A DNA stretch of 64,000 nt from Rhodocyclales bacterium. Its GTDB lineage: Bacteria; Pseudomonadota; Gammaproteobacteria; Burkholderiales; Rhodocyclaceae. This document shows positions 34,525-43,514 of the stretch, in pieces (the stretch's first letter is position 1; each line of letters begins with the position of its first letter). A model generated the notes under the pieces. The model saw nothing but the letters and a program-made list of their open reading frames with translations. It was not told the DNA's origin and made no database searches. The DNA is taken from positions 1 through 64,000 of the forward strand of contig JACRIX010000060.1 in the NCBI GenBank assembly GCA_016215645.1. The letters are read 5' to 3'. Both the position numbers and the translations under genes were made by a program.

Positions 34525-36395
34525 GCGTCAAGTCCTATCTGATCAATCTTCTTTCCGGACAGCGCCTTGCTCACGCTCTTGTTCATGCGCCGCGCGGCAA
34601 ATTCGTCGGTGCCCTTGCTCAGCGCATCCATGGCCTGATCGATGGCGCGTCGATCGTCACCCATGATCGCCGCCTGCAGGCGGACGATGGCATTGTCGAC
34701 CAGGCCGCGCTCCTGGGCGCTGAGCAATTCCGCATCTTCCTTCAAGGCCGATTGCACGGCCTCGATCAGGCGCTGCGCCTCGACCTGGGCTTCCCGCAGG
34801 GCGCGGCGGAAGGCATCATCCGAGGCGTGGCTGAAGCTGTCCTTCAGCATCGCGGCAATTTCATCGTCGGAAAGGCCATAGGATGGCTTGACCTCGATGC
34901 GGGCCTCATGGCCGCTGGTCAACTCCCGCGCCGCAACGGACAACAGGCCATCGGCATCCACCTGGAACGTGACGCGGATGCGTGCCGCGCCGGCCACCAT
35001 CGGTGGAATGCCACGCAATTCGAAACGCGCCAGGCTGCGGCAATCCGAAACCAGTTCGCGCTCGCCCTGCACCACATGTACCGCCAGGGCCGTCTGGCCG
35101 TCCTTGTAGGTGGTGAATTCCTGGGCGCGGGCGATCGGGATGGTGCTGTTGCGCGGGATGACTTTTTCCACCAGCCCGCCCATGGTTTCGAGCCCCAGTG
35201 AAAGCGGGATCACGTCGAGCAGCAGCCAATCATCGCCGGCGGCACGATTCCCCGCGAGCAGATTCGCCTGGATCGCCGCACCCAAAGCGACCACTTTGTC
35301 CGGGTCAAGATTGTTGAGCGGCTCCTGGTGGAAGAATTCGCCGACAGCGTGCTGAATCTGCGGCATGCGCGTGGAACCGCCGACCATCACCACACCCTTG
35401 ATGTCCTCCGGCGACAGACCGGCATCGCGCACTGCCTTGCGCGTCGGCACCAGGGTTTTCTGCACCAGGGTGCGCGTGATCTCGGTGAAGATATCGGTGG
35501 TCAGGGTCACATCGACATATTCCCCACTCCCGAGTTTGACGGTGATCGGGGCTTCGCTGTGCTGGGAAAGATATTCCTTGGCCTCGCGCGCCCGCACCTG
35601 GAGCAGGCGCACGTCCTGCGGCGACAGGGGTGCAAGACCGGCCTGTTCGATGATCCAGCAGAATACGCGATGGTCAAAGTCGTCGCCACCGAGTGCCGAG
35701 TCGCCACCCGTGGCCATGACTTCGAAAACGCCCCTGGACAAACGCAGGATGGAAATGTCGAAGGTACCGCCACCAAGGTCAAACACCGCATAGACGCCCT
35801 CGGCGCCATTGTCGAGCCCATAGGCAATGGCCGCGGCAGTCGGTTCATTCAGCAGGCGCAGCACGCTGAGCCCGGCCAGGCGCGCCGCATCCTTGGTGGC
35901 CTGGCGCTGGGCATCATCAAAATAGGCCGGCACAGTGATCACGACACCGGTAAGATCGCCGCCCAACGACGCTTCGGCACGCACACGCAGCGCCTTCAGA
36001 ATCTCGGCGGAAACCTCGACCGGACTTTTGATGCCCTGGGCCGTCTTGAGCTTGACCATGCCCTCGGCGTCGATGAAATCGTAGGGCAGCATTTCGACGT
36101 GGGCAATGTCCTTGCGGCCGCGCCCCATGAAGCGTTTGGCGGAGACTATCGTATTGCGCGGATCAGAGGCCTGGTGGGTCTGGGCGGCATAGCCGACTTC
36201 GATATCGCCACTTGCGGCATAGCGCACGATCGAGGGCAGCAAGGGATGCCCGCGTTCATCGCTGAGCACGACGCTCATGCCGCTGCGCACGGTAGCGACC
36301 AGCGAGTTGGTGGTGCCCAGGTCGATGCCGACCGCAAGCCGATGTTCGTGGGGAGCAGCGGACTCGCCGGGCTCCGCGATTTGTAGGAGTGCCAT
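34521..36395 (-). CDS. hscA: Hsp70-type chaperone HscA
   Basis: 624 residues. Hsp70 ATPase domain: [15 protein letters not shown] (about residue 23), [18 protein letters not shown] (about 205) and [13 protein letters not shown] (about 340). Substrate-binding domain: [21 protein letters not shown] (415 on). It binds the IscU LPPVK motif and drives cluster release with HscB. Coupled to fdx; separated from hscB by a 219-base hairpin-rich gap. Confidence 0.96.
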   Translation of the reverse strand: MALLQIAEPGESAAPHEHRLAVGIDLGTTNSLVATVRSGMSVVLSDERGHPLLPSIVRYAASGDIEVGYAAQTHQASDPRNTIVSAKRFMGRGRKDIAHVEMLPYDFIDAEGMVKLKTAQGIKSPVEVSAEILKALRVRAEASLGGDLTGVVITVPAYFDDAQRQATKDAARLAGLSVLRLLNEPTAAAIAYGLDNGAEGVYAVFDLGGGTFDISILRLSRGVFEVMATGGDSALGGDDFDHRVFCWIIEQAGLAPLSPQDVRLLQVRAREAKEYLSQHSEAPITVKLGSGEYVDVTLTTDIFTEITRTLVQKTLVPTRKAVRDAGLSPEDIKGVVMVGGSTRMPQIQHAVGEFFHQEPLNNLDPDKVVALGAAIQANLLAGNRAAGDDWLLLDVIPLSLGLETMGGLVEKVIPRNSTIPIARAQEFTTYKDGQTALAVHVVQGERELVSDCRSLARFELRGIPPMVAGAARIRVTFQVDADGLLSVAARELTSGHEARIEVKPSYGLSDDEIAAMLKDSFSHASDDAFRRALREAQVEAQRLIEAVQSALKEDAELLSAQERGLVDNAIVRLQAAIMGDDRRAIDQAMDALSKGTDEFAARRMNKSVSKALSGKKIDQIGLDA

Positions 36396-36465
36396 GTGTA
36401 TTAACGCGAAAATTCACCGCCAAGCGCACTTGACAGTTTTCGAGCGACGCGAGCCAGACAATAAG

Positions 36466-36595
36466 CCCCCCGCGAGGGGGGATGGGGGGGCGGGCAAAAT
36501 CTACCCGCCCGCAATGCAACGTAGGTCAAAAGTTTCATGCTTTGGGTTGCCTAATCGGAGCTCTGGGCGTTCATCAGTGGCGCCCTCGCGGGCGC
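36466..36595. repeat. Three hairpins in the hscB-hscA gap
   Basis: CCCCCC-GCGA-GGGGGG (36466-36481), GGGCGGG...CCCGCCC (36488-36510) and GCGCCC-TCGC-GGGCGC (36580-36595) follow one another in the only large gap (36396-36614) of the isc operon. None has a good T-tract. They may set different mRNA levels for hscA-fdx-iscX versus the upstream genes, or be GC-rich repeats. I see no gene in this gap. Confidence 0.55.
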
Positions 36596-36614
36596 TGCAG
36601 ATTATTCGAAAATA

Positions 36615-37157
36615 TCAGGCGAGAACGGCCTCGAGCGCATCGTCGATTTCGGTGAGCAGCTTTTCCTGGAACATCAGTTGGCGCACCAGCCCGGCTGCCG
36701 CGACGTAGTCATGCTGCGCGTCGATCAGATCCCGCAAGCGCTGGTATTCCTCCTTGATCTCAATGACCAACTTGCGCCGCACACCATCCAGCACCGTGTC
36801 GTCAGCGCCGACTTTTGCCTCGCCCACCGCCTCGCGCAATTCCATCTGCGCCACCAGGAAATCCATGGGCATGGCCGTATTGCTCTCGATCTGGGCATCG
36901 TGGCCTTGCAGTTGCAACAAGTAGCGGGCGCGCGCCAGCGGTGACTTCAGCGTCTGGTAGGCCTCGTTGACGCGCGTCGCCCATTGCATGGCCAGCCGCT
37001 GGTTGGCGTCGGAGCCCTGGGTGTGCTTGTCAGGATGCACCTGGGCCTGGATATCGCGAAAGCGCGTTTCCAGTGCCACCGTATCGACGCCCTGCGCGCG
37101 ATCAAGGCCAAACAGCGCGAAGTGGTCGGCGGAGAAATCCAGAGTAAAGGTCGTCAC
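36615..37157 (-). CDS. hscB: J-domain co-chaperone HscB
   Basis: 180 residues from a GTG start (read as MTTFTLDFSADHFALFGL), 13 bases after iscA; an upstream extension would overlap iscA. The J domain contains VHPDKH (about residue 40) and the C-terminal three-helix IscU-binding domain follows. It brings IscU to HscA. The helix junction EAKVGADDTVLDG is encoded by a copy of the dispersed repeat. Confidence 0.92.
   Translation of the reverse strand: MTTFTLDFSADHFALFGLDRAQGVDTVALETRFRDIQAQVHPDKHTQGSDANQRLAMQWATRVNEAYQTLKSPLARARYLLQLQGHDAQIESNTAMPMDFLVAQMELREAVGEAKVGADDTVLDGVRRKLVIEIKEEYQRLRDLIDAQHDYVAAAGLVRQLMFQEKLLTEIDDALEAVLA
36791..36816 (-). repeat. Dispersed repeat copy 7 (inside hscB)
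   Basis: On the minus strand AAAAGTCGGCGCT then GACGACACGGTGC. It encodes KVGADDTV in a surface helix connection of HscB. Core exact; arm degenerate. Confidence 0.65.
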
Positions 37158-37170
37158 GACGGCCTGTGGC

Positions 37171-37578
37171 TCAAACGTTGAATGACTCGCCGCAACCACA
37201 AGCATCCTTGACGTTCGGGTTGTTGAACTTGAAGCCCTCATTGAGGCCTTCGCGCGCATAGTCGAGTTCGGTACCGGAGAGATACGGCAGGCTCTTCGGA
37301 TCGACCAGAACCTTCACCCCGTGGCTGATGAACTCGATATCCTCGGGATTCGGGCCATCGGCAAATTCAAGCTTGTAGGCCATGCCCGAGCAACCGGAGG
37401 TACGCACGCCGAGGCGAATGCCAATGCCCTTGCCGCGCTTGGCGAGGAACTTGGCGATATGGTCCGCGGCCCTGGCACTCAGGGTAACCGGGCTCGCACG
37501 CTCGGCCCCCTGCCAATTCACGGGAACGGCCTGTGGTGCCTCCGCCGCCTCGGAAGTCGTCGTGGTACATGCGCTCAT
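37171..37578 (-). CDS. iscA: Iron-sulfur cluster assembly protein IscA, N-terminally extended
   Basis: 135 residues. The HesB/IscA core begins at [16 protein letters not shown], with the three conserved cysteines in [12 protein letters not shown] (about residue 63) and ACGCGESF (128-130). About 30 residues at the front ([18 protein letters not shown]) exceed the usual length of about 107; they are low-complexity and may be a tag-like addition. A-type carrier for 4Fe-4S maturation. Two bases downstream of iscU. Confidence 0.92.
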   Translation of the reverse strand: MSACTTTTSEAAEAPQAVPVNWQGAERASPVTLSARAADHIAKFLAKRGKGIGIRLGVRTSGCSGMAYKLEFADGPNPEDIEFISHGVKVLVDPKSLPYLSGTELDYAREGLNEGFKFNNPNVKDACGCGESFNV

Positions 37579-37580
37579 GA

Positions 37581-37964
37581 TCAGGCTCCGTGCTTTTTCT
37601 TGTAGTCGGCCACCGCGGCCTTGATGGCATCCTCGGCGAGGATGGAACAGTGGATTTTCACCGGCGGCAACGCCAGTTCCTCGGCGATCTGGGTGTTCTT
37701 GATTTCCAGTGCCTGATCGATGGTCTTGCCCTTGACCCACTCGGTCACCAGCGACGACGAGGCGATCGCGGAACCGCAGCCATAAGTCTTGAACTTGGCG
37801 TCCTCGATGACGCCGTCCTTGCCGACCTTGAGTTGCAACTTCATGACGTCGCCGCAGGCCGGCGCGCCAACCATGCCGGTGGCGATCCCTTCGTCATCTT
37901 TGCCAAACGAGCCGACGTTGCGGGGGTTCTCATAGTGATCCAGGACTTTTTCGCTATATGCCAT
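37581..37964 (-). CDS. iscU: Fe-S cluster scaffold IscU
   Basis: 127 residues. Cluster cysteines in GAPACGDVM (about 37), [12 protein letters not shown] (about 63) and [10 protein letters not shown] (about 106), plus the HscA recognition motif LPPVK (about 99-103). It builds clusters from IscS sulfur and iron. Confidence 0.97.
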   Translation of the reverse strand: MAYSEKVLDHYENPRNVGSFGKDDEGIATGMVGAPACGDVMKLQLKVGKDGVIEDAKFKTYGCGSAIASSSLVTEWVKGKTIDQALEIKNTQIAEELALPPVKIHCSILAEDAIKAAVADYKKKHGA

Positions 37965-37976
37965 TTTGGTGCTCCT

Positions 37977-39188
37977 TTAATGCGCAGCCCACTGCACTGA
38001 ATTCAAATCAACGCCGTCCTTGTACATTTCCCACAGCGGCGACAGTTCGCGCAGCTTGCCGAGCTTGTCATGCAGCAACTTGATGGTGAAATCGACGTCG
38101 GCCTCGGTGGTGAAGCGCCCCAGCGTGAAGCGGATCGAGCTGTGCGCCAGTTCGTCCGAGCGCCCCAGTGAACGCAGCACATAGGAAGGCTCCAGGCTGG
38201 CCGAAGTGCAGGCCGAACCGCTCGATACCGCGATGTCCTTGATCGCCATGATCAGGGACTCGCCCTCGACGAAATTGAAGCTGACATTGAGGTTGTGCGG
38301 CACGCGCTGCTCGATGTCACCGTTGATGTAGGTTTCCTCGATATCCATCAGGCCCTTGAGCAGTTTGTCGCGCAGCATGCGGATGCGCTCGTTCTCGGTG
38401 GCCATTTCTTCGCGCGCGAGGCGGAAACTCTCGCCCATGCCCACAATCTGGTGCGTCGCCAGCGTGCCCGAGCGCATGCCGCGCTCATGGCCGCCGCCGT
38501 GCATCTGCGCCTCCAGCCGGATGCGCGGCTTGCGCCGCACATACAGCGCGCCGATACCCTTGGGACCGTACGTCTTGTGCGCGCAGAACGACATCAGGTC
38601 AACTTTCAGCTTCGACAGATCGAGCGGCATCTTGCCGGTGGCCTGGGCGGCATCCACGTGGAAAATCACGCCCTTCTCGCGGCAGATCTCGCCGATTTCG
38701 GCGATCGGCTGGATCACGCCGATTTCGTTGTTTACCGCCATCACCGACGCCACCACGGTATCCGGGCGCAATGCGGCCTTGAACTGCTCGATGGTAATCA
38801 GACCGTTTTCCTGCGGCGTCAGATAGGTCGCCTCGAAGCCCTGGCGTTCCAGTTCCTTGACGGTATCGAGCACGGCCTTGTGCTCGGTCGACACCGTAAT
38901 GATGTGCTTGCCCTTGGTTCCGGCATAGAAATGCGCAGCCCCCTTGATGGCGAGGTTATTCGACTCGGTGGCGCCGGAGGTCCAGATGATTTCCTTGGCA
39001 TCGGCGCCGACCAGGGCGGCCACCTGGTCACGCGCCTCCTCGACGGCCTTTTCTGCGTCCCAGCCATAGGCATGGGAACGCGAGGCCGGGTTGCCGAAAT
39101 GCTCGGTCAACCAGGGGATCATTTTCGCGGCAACCCGCGGATCGACCGGTGTCGTAGCCGAATAGTCCAGATACACCGGCAGTTTCAT
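37977..39188 (-). CDS. iscS: Cysteine desulfurase IscS
   Basis: 403 residues from [20 protein letters not shown], the conserved family start; further in-frame starts exist 12 and 39 bases upstream. PLP lysine in [11 protein letters not shown] (about residue 205) and active Cys in [17 protein letters not shown] (about 327). It supplies sulfur for Fe-S clusters, thiolated tRNA and, via FdhD, the molybdenum enzymes. A second desulfurase gene precedes it. Confidence 0.96.
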   Translation of the reverse strand: MKLPVYLDYSATTPVDPRVAAKMIPWLTEHFGNPASRSHAYGWDAEKAVEEARDQVAALVGADAKEIIWTSGATESNNLAIKGAAHFYAGTKGKHIITVSTEHKAVLDTVKELERQGFEATYLTPQENGLITIEQFKAALRPDTVVASVMAVNNEIGVIQPIAEIGEICREKGVIFHVDAAQATGKMPLDLSKLKVDLMSFCAHKTYGPKGIGALYVRRKPRIRLEAQMHGGGHERGMRSGTLATHQIVGMGESFRLAREEMATENERIRMLRDKLLKGLMDIEETYINGDIEQRVPHNLNVSFNFVEGESLIMAIKDIAVSSGSACTSASLEPSYVLRSLGRSDELAHSSIRFTLGRFTTEADVDFTIKLLHDKLGKLRELSPLWEMYKDGVDLNSVQWAAH

Positions 39189-39216
39189 GCCTGAATCCAT
39201 TAACGATTTCTCCAGT

Positions 39217-40374
39217 TCATCCGACAAGGGCGCTCAGGCCCCTGAGTTGCAAGATTGTAGTATCCAAGGCACCCAGAAAGGCGCGCACCTGCGCAACAGT
39301 GTTGTTCGCGCCAAGGCTCACGCGCACGGCACCTCGCGCCAGGCCTGGCGCCATTCCCATCGCCAGCAGCACGTGGGACGGCTCCGGATTGGCGCTGGAA
39401 CAGGCCGCACCCGCCGCCACGGCAAATCCCGCACGATCAAGTTTCCCGACCAGCGTTTCGCCGTCGATGCCGTCGAAGGCAAAGTAGCAGGTATTCGGCA
39501 GGCGTTCGGCAGCCGCGGCAAAAATGCTCGCCCCCTGCGCCGACAACCCTGCTTCAAGGTCCGCCCGCAAGCTCACCAGCTCGCGCGAGCGCTGATCCAT
39601 CGCCGCTGCCGCGCGCTCGGCGGCGACACCGAAGCCGACGATCGCCGCGACGTTCTCGGTGCCGGAGCGCAGGCCGCGCTCGTGACCACCACCGGCGATC
39701 AGGGGCTGTAGTTCGACTCGCTTGTCCACCACCAAGGCGCCGGCGCCCTTGGGACCACCCAGTTTGTGCGCGGAGAGCGTCATGGCATGGACGCCCGCGG
39801 CGTTCAGCGAACGAAAGTCCATCGCCACCCGACCGCAGGCCTGGACGGCGTCGGTATGAAACCATGGCCGCAGCGATGCGGCCTGCGCCGCCAACCCGGC
39901 CACATCCTGTACCGCGCCCGTTTCATTGTTGGCCAGCATCACGGAAACAATCACAGGCTTTTCGGCGAGCACCGCCTGAAAGTCGGCGCTGGCGACACGG
40001 CAATTCTGATCGACGGCGATCTCGCGCAGTCGCCAGCCGGACGTCCGCAACTGCCTGGCCGGCTCGCGCACGCAGGGATGCTCGATCGACGATATGGCAA
40101 TCAAGCCTGGCGCAAGACAGGCCGCCGCCCCCTTGATGAACAGGTTGTTGGCTTCCGAACCGCCACTGGTGAACACGATCTCGGTCGGATGCGCGCCGAC
40201 GGCATGGGCCACCCGCTGCCGCGCCTCGTCGATCGCCCGTCGCGCCGCTCGCCCGTATTCGTGACGGCTGGATGCATTGCCGAACCGGGCATCCAGATAC
40301 GGCAGCATGGCGTCCCGCACCGGCGCATCAAGCGGCGTGGTGGCGTTGTGGTCGAAATAGACGGGGGAGAACAT
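39217..40374 (-). CDS. Second cysteine desulfurase, NifS/IscS-like
   Basis: 385 residues. Starts [27 protein letters not shown] lysine in [13 protein letters not shown] (about 200) and active Cys in [17 protein letters not shown] (about 326). It is clearly a paralogue of the next gene but diverged (about NifS level). It lies between iscR and iscS, so it is under IscR control; 28 bases to iscS. Residues [13 protein letters not shown] are encoded across a copy of the dispersed repeat. Confidence 0.9.
   Translation of the reverse strand: MFSPVYFDHNATTPLDAPVRDAMLPYLDARFGNASSRHEYGRAARRAIDEARQRVAHAVGAHPTEIVFTSGGSEANNLFIKGAAACLAPGLIAISSIEHPCVREPARQLRTSGWRLREIAVDQNCRVASADFQAVLAEKPVIVSVMLANNETGAVQDVAGLAAQAASLRPWFHTDAVQACGRVAMDFRSLNAAGVHAMTLSAHKLGGPKGAGALVVDKRVELQPLIAGGGHERGLRSGTENVAAIVGFGVAAERAAAAMDQRSRELVSLRADLEAGLSAQGASIFAAAAERLPNTCYFAFDGIDGETLVGKLDRAGFAVAAGAACSSANPEPSHVLLAMGMAPGLARGAVRVSLGANNTVAQVRAFLGALDTTILQLRGLSALVG
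39976..40003 (+). repeat. Dispersed repeat copy 8 (inside second desulfurase)
   Basis: CTGAAAGTCGGCGCT then GGCGACACGGCAA. Antisense to the gene, which therefore reads ASADFQ here. Compared with typical NifS sequence there is no length change, so the repeat replaced residues rather than inserted them. Confidence 0.7.
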
Positions 40375-40392
40375 TGGACGTTGCTGCGATGT

Positions 40393-40884
40393 TCAGGCGG
40401 CGGCGAGTTCCTCGGCGGAACGACGCGGACGACGCATGGGACGCTCGTCATGCAGCACTGCCGCCTGGCCGGTCCGCTCACGCTGCTGCGCCACAAGTTC
40501 GGCCAGCGTCACGGAACTCAAGTATTCGAACATCTTCTCGTTGAGGCTGGTCCATAGCTCATGCGTCATGCACGGACGCTGATCCTCGGCACAATTGCCC
40601 TTGCCGCCACAGTTGGTCGCATCGAGCGACTCGTCCACCGCGTGGATGATATCGGCCACGGATACATCCCCCAGCGGCTTGGAGAGGCAATAGCCGCCGC
40701 CCGGACCTCGCACACTGGATACCAGGCTGCGACGCCGCAACTTGCCGAACAATTGTTCGAGATAGGAAAGGGAGATCTTTTGTCGTTCACTGATACCGGC
40801 AAGTGTGACCGGACCAGTGTGCTGGCGCAGGGCCAGATCGATCATCGCAGTTACGGCAAAACGGCCTTTGGTGGTCAGTCTCAT
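40393..40884 (-). CDS. iscR: Fe-S cluster regulator IscR
   Basis: 163 residues, Rrf2 family. An N-terminal winged helix ([21 protein letters not shown] at residues 1-21, [13 protein letters not shown]) and the cluster ligands in [21 protein letters not shown] (Cys92, 98, 104 and His107). With a 2Fe-2S cluster it represses the isc operon. Two IscR-type boxes lie directly upstream. Confidence 0.96.
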   Translation of the reverse strand: MRLTTKGRFAVTAMIDLALRQHTGPVTLAGISERQKISLSYLEQLFGKLRRRSLVSSVRGPGGGYCLSKPLGDVSVADIIHAVDESLDATNCGGKGNCAEDQRPCMTHELWTSLNEKMFEYLSSVTLAELVAQQRERTGQAAVLHDERPMRRPRRSAEELAAA

Positions 40885-40932
40885 GTCTACTCTCCGTAGG
40901 GTTAGGCACCAGGAAAACGCTCCGGGAAATCA

Positions 40933-40957
40933 ATACCCGAGCATTTCCATCAACTAT
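40933..40957 (-). promoter_or_regulatory. IscR type 1 box (promoter-proximal)
   Basis: On the minus strand ATAGTTGA, 9 bases, then TCGGGTAT: a 25-base site in the pattern of E. coli type 1 IscR sites (ATA-S-YYGA ... TCRR-S-TAT). Located 49 bases before iscR. Confidence 0.65.
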
Positions 40958-40961
40958 ATGT

Positions 40962-40986
40962 GGGCTTGACCATTTTAGTCAACTAT
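40962..40986 (-). promoter_or_regulatory. IscR type 1 box (distal)
   Basis: On the minus strand ATAGTTGACT, AAAAT, then GGTCAAGCCC: a strong left half and weaker right half, 4 bases from the other box, as in the tandem sites of E. coli iscR. It overlaps the cysE stop codon. Confidence 0.55.
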
Positions 40987-41727
40987 TTTCGAGATCAATT
41001 TCGGATCGAAGTTGTCGGCCGTCGCCACATCGTCTTCCAGTGCAACACCACAACGTTCCATGGTCTTGAGCAGGGCTTCGATCCGGCGATCGGTTTCCAC
41101 GGCGTGGTCAAGAAGACCGTGGATGGCTTGCGCCATCGGATCGTCTTCGGCACGTGTTACGGCATAGGCCGAAAACCCCATCTGCCCCGCCTTCACCTCG
41201 CGGTCGATTTCGCTGCGGTCCTCGATGATGCGCGCCGGAATTCCCACAGCGGTCGCGCCGGGGGGAACGTCGCGTACCACCACGGCGTTCGAGCCCACCT
41301 TCGCGCCGGTACCCAGCGTGATCGGCCCCAAAACCTTGGCACCCGCGCCAATAACCACGCCGCGCTGCAAGGTCGGGTGTCGTTTGCCCTTGCTCCAGGA
41401 GGTGCCACCGAGCGTGACGCCGTGATACAGCGTGCATTCGTCCTCGATCACGGCGGTTTCACCAATGACCACACCCATGCCGTGGTCGATGAAAACGCGA
41501 CGCCCGATCGTGGCACCGGGATGAATTTCAATGCCGGTGATGGCGCGCGTGAAATGCGACAAGGCACGCGCCATCCAGCGCAGCCTTGCGCCCCAAAGCC
41601 AGTGTGAAACCCTGTGCAATGTAAGGGCATGAAATCCCGGATAGCAGGTCAGCACCTCCCACGTCGAACGGGCGGCGGGATCGCGCTCGAAAACGCAGGC
41701 GATGTCTTCACGAAGATGAGCGAACAT
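40975..41727 (-). CDS. cysE: Serine O-acetyltransferase CysE
   Basis: 250 residues. Left-handed beta-helix hexapeptide repeats from about residue 65, including [25 protein letters not shown] and HGVTLGG. It makes O-acetylserine, the cysteine precursor, next to the operon that consumes cysteine sulfur. Fifty-seven bases after trmJ. Confidence 0.94.
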   Translation of the reverse strand: MFAHLREDIACVFERDPAARSTWEVLTCYPGFHALTLHRVSHWLWGARLRWMARALSHFTRAITGIEIHPGATIGRRVFIDHGMGVVIGETAVIEDECTLYHGVTLGGTSWSKGKRHPTLQRGVVIGAGAKVLGPITLGTGAKVGSNAVVVRDVPPGATAVGIPARIIEDRSEIDREVKAGQMGFSAYAVTRAEDDPMAQAIHGLLDHAVETDRRIEALLKTMERCGVALEDDVATADNFDPKLISKIVD

Positions 41728-41784
41728 GGATGAATCTATTGAAATTTTATGAAATGGTAAAAATCCCGAGCAGAAAGGTCAAGT

Positions 41785-42594
41785 TTATTTCGACTTTTCC
41801 TTGTTTCCATCGGGGTTTTGATTCTTCTCCGCACGGCAGGGAGCGCCGGGCAAGGGATTTTCCAGTGCGGCAATCATGCCGCGCAGGATGTTGATTTCCT
41901 CCTTCTCCGGCACGGCACGCGCCAACAGTCGGCGCATGCGGGGTATCAGGCGCTTGGGACTTGCCGGATCGAGAAAGCCGCTGCCGACCGCCGCGCGCTC
42001 GATATGGGCAACCAGGCCTTCCACCTCTTCGTGGCTGGCGACCTTGCCGGCACCCGAAATCACCGGCGGCGAGCCCGGGTCGAGTGCCGCCAGGCGCAAC
42101 TCGTAGCACATCACCTGTACTGCCGCAGCGAGGTTGAGCGAGCTGAAGTCGGGCGCAACCGGAACCGTCGCCCAACGCCGGCACAAGCCCAGCTCGTCGT
42201 TGGAAAGCCCCGACGTCTCGTTGCCGAACACCAGCGCTACCTCACCGGTACCGGCCACTTGCACCACCTCCGCCGCGGCGTCGCGTGCCCACAGCGCCGG
42301 GGTCGCCAGCTCACGCCGACGCGCCGTAAGGGCAACCGCGAGCAGCGTGCCCTGCAAGGCCGCGGCCATCGACTCCACCACCCTGGCGTGAACCAGCAGG
42401 TCGGTGGCACCGGCCGCCATGGCATCGGCCTGGGCATGGGGAAACTCCCTGGGATTGACCAGCACCAGGCGCGACAGACCCATGTTCTTCATGGCGCGAG
42501 CCGCCGCGCCGATGTTGCCGGGATGGCTGGGATGCGAGAGCACCACGCGGATACGGTCGAGAAGCTGGCTGGAAGTATCTGGCGCGGTTGTCAT
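41785..42594 (-). CDS. trmJ: tRNA (cytidine/uridine-2'-O-)-methyltransferase TrmJ
   Basis: 269 residues. SPOUT methyltransferase: IRVVLSHPSHPGNIGAAARAMKNMGLSRLVLVNP (about 10-43), ALVFGNETSGLSNDEL (about 117) and SSLNLAAAVQVMCYEL. It modifies position 32 of tRNA anticodon loops. Upstream of cysE-isc and divergent from suhB, as in E. coli (which lacks cysE here). Confidence 0.93.
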   Translation of the reverse strand: MTTAPDTSSQLLDRIRVVLSHPSHPGNIGAAARAMKNMGLSRLVLVNPREFPHAQADAMAAGATDLLVHARVVESMAAALQGTLLAVALTARRRELATPALWARDAAAEVVQVAGTGEVALVFGNETSGLSNDELGLCRRWATVPVAPDFSSLNLAAAVQVMCYELRLAALDPGSPPVISGAGKVASHEEVEGLVAHIERAAVGSGFLDPASPKRLIPRMRRLLARAVPEKEEINILRGMIAALENPLPGAPCRAEKNQNPDGNKEKSK

Positions 42595-42689
42595 GCTGTG
42601 TCCCGGAAGCGCTGGGCCGGGAGGGTATCCCGAGATAGAATTGCGGGCTCGCTCACCCTGTGTGACATTACGTCCGCCCCGCCCGAATC

Positions 42690-43496
42690 ATGCATCCCAC
42701 GCTGAACATCGCCATCAAGGCCGCCCGTCGCGCCGGCCAGATCATCAACCGCGCCAGCCTCGACATCGAAAAGCTGAAAATCGACGTCAAGCGGCAGAGC
42801 GACTTCGTCACCGAGGTGGACCGCGCGGCGGAAGCGGCAATCCTCGATGTACTGCGCGAAGCCTATCCGAGCCACGGAATTTTAGCAGAGGAGTCCGGCC
42901 TGGCCGGCACCAGCGCCGACTCCGAATACCAGTGGATCATCGATCCGCTCGATGGCACCACCAACTTCATCCACGGCCTGCCGCAGTATGCAATATCGAT
43001 CGGCCTGGCGCACAAGGGGGTGATGACGCAGGGCGTAGTCTACGACCCGAACCGCAACGAGTTGTTCACTGCGACGCGCGGCGCCGGCGCCTTCCTCAAT
43101 GACAAGCGTATCCGCGTCAGCAAACGCGTGAAGCTTGACGAGGCCCTGGTCGGCACCGGCTTTCCGTTCCGCATGTTCGACCATATCGACGCCTACCTGG
43201 CGATCTTCCGCGACGTCGCGCAAAAAACCGCCGGCATGCGGCGTCCCGGCGCTGCCGCGCTTGACCTCGCCTGGGTGGCCTGCGGCCGCATGGACGCGTT
43301 CTGGGAACTCGGCCTCGCACCATGGGACATGGCGGCGGGCACTCTGCTGATCACCGAAGCCGGCGGCCTGGTCGGCGACCTCTCGGGTGAAGCGAACTAT
43401 ATGAAGACCGGCAACATCATCGGCGGCAATCCGAAGATCTTCGGCCAACTGCTGCAACTCATCGCGCCGCATCGGACAGCGGCACTTCCGGCCTAG
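42690..43496 (+). CDS. suhB: Inositol-1-monophosphatase family protein SuhB
   Basis: 268 residues. Metal-site motifs: EEsG (ILAEESG, about 65), [15 protein letters not shown] (about 84-98) and [15 protein letters not shown] (about 211). In E. coli SuhB also joins the rRNA antitermination complex. The segment [11 protein letters not shown] before the WIIDPLDG motif lies over a possible copy of the dispersed repeat. Confidence 0.94.
   Translation: MHPTLNIAIKAARRAGQIINRASLDIEKLKIDVKRQSDFVTEVDRAAEAAILDVLREAYPSHGILAEESGLAGTSADSEYQWIIDPLDGTTNFIHGLPQYAISIGLAHKGVMTQGVVYDPNRNELFTATRGAGAFLNDKRIRVSKRVKLDEALVGTGFPFRMFDHIDAYLAIFRDVAQKTAGMRRPGAAALDLAWVACGRMDAFWELGLAPWDMAAGTLLITEAGGLVGDLSGEANYMKTGNIIGGNPKIFGQLLQLIAPHRTAALPA
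42905..42924 (-). repeat. Possible dispersed repeat copy 9 (inside suhB)
   Basis: On the minus strand GGAGTCGGCGCTGGTGCCGG. The 10-base core is exact; the right arm is not conserved. The gene reads TSADSE here. Confidence 0.5.
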
Positions 43497-43514
43497 GACG
43501 GCGCCCGGCCCCAC

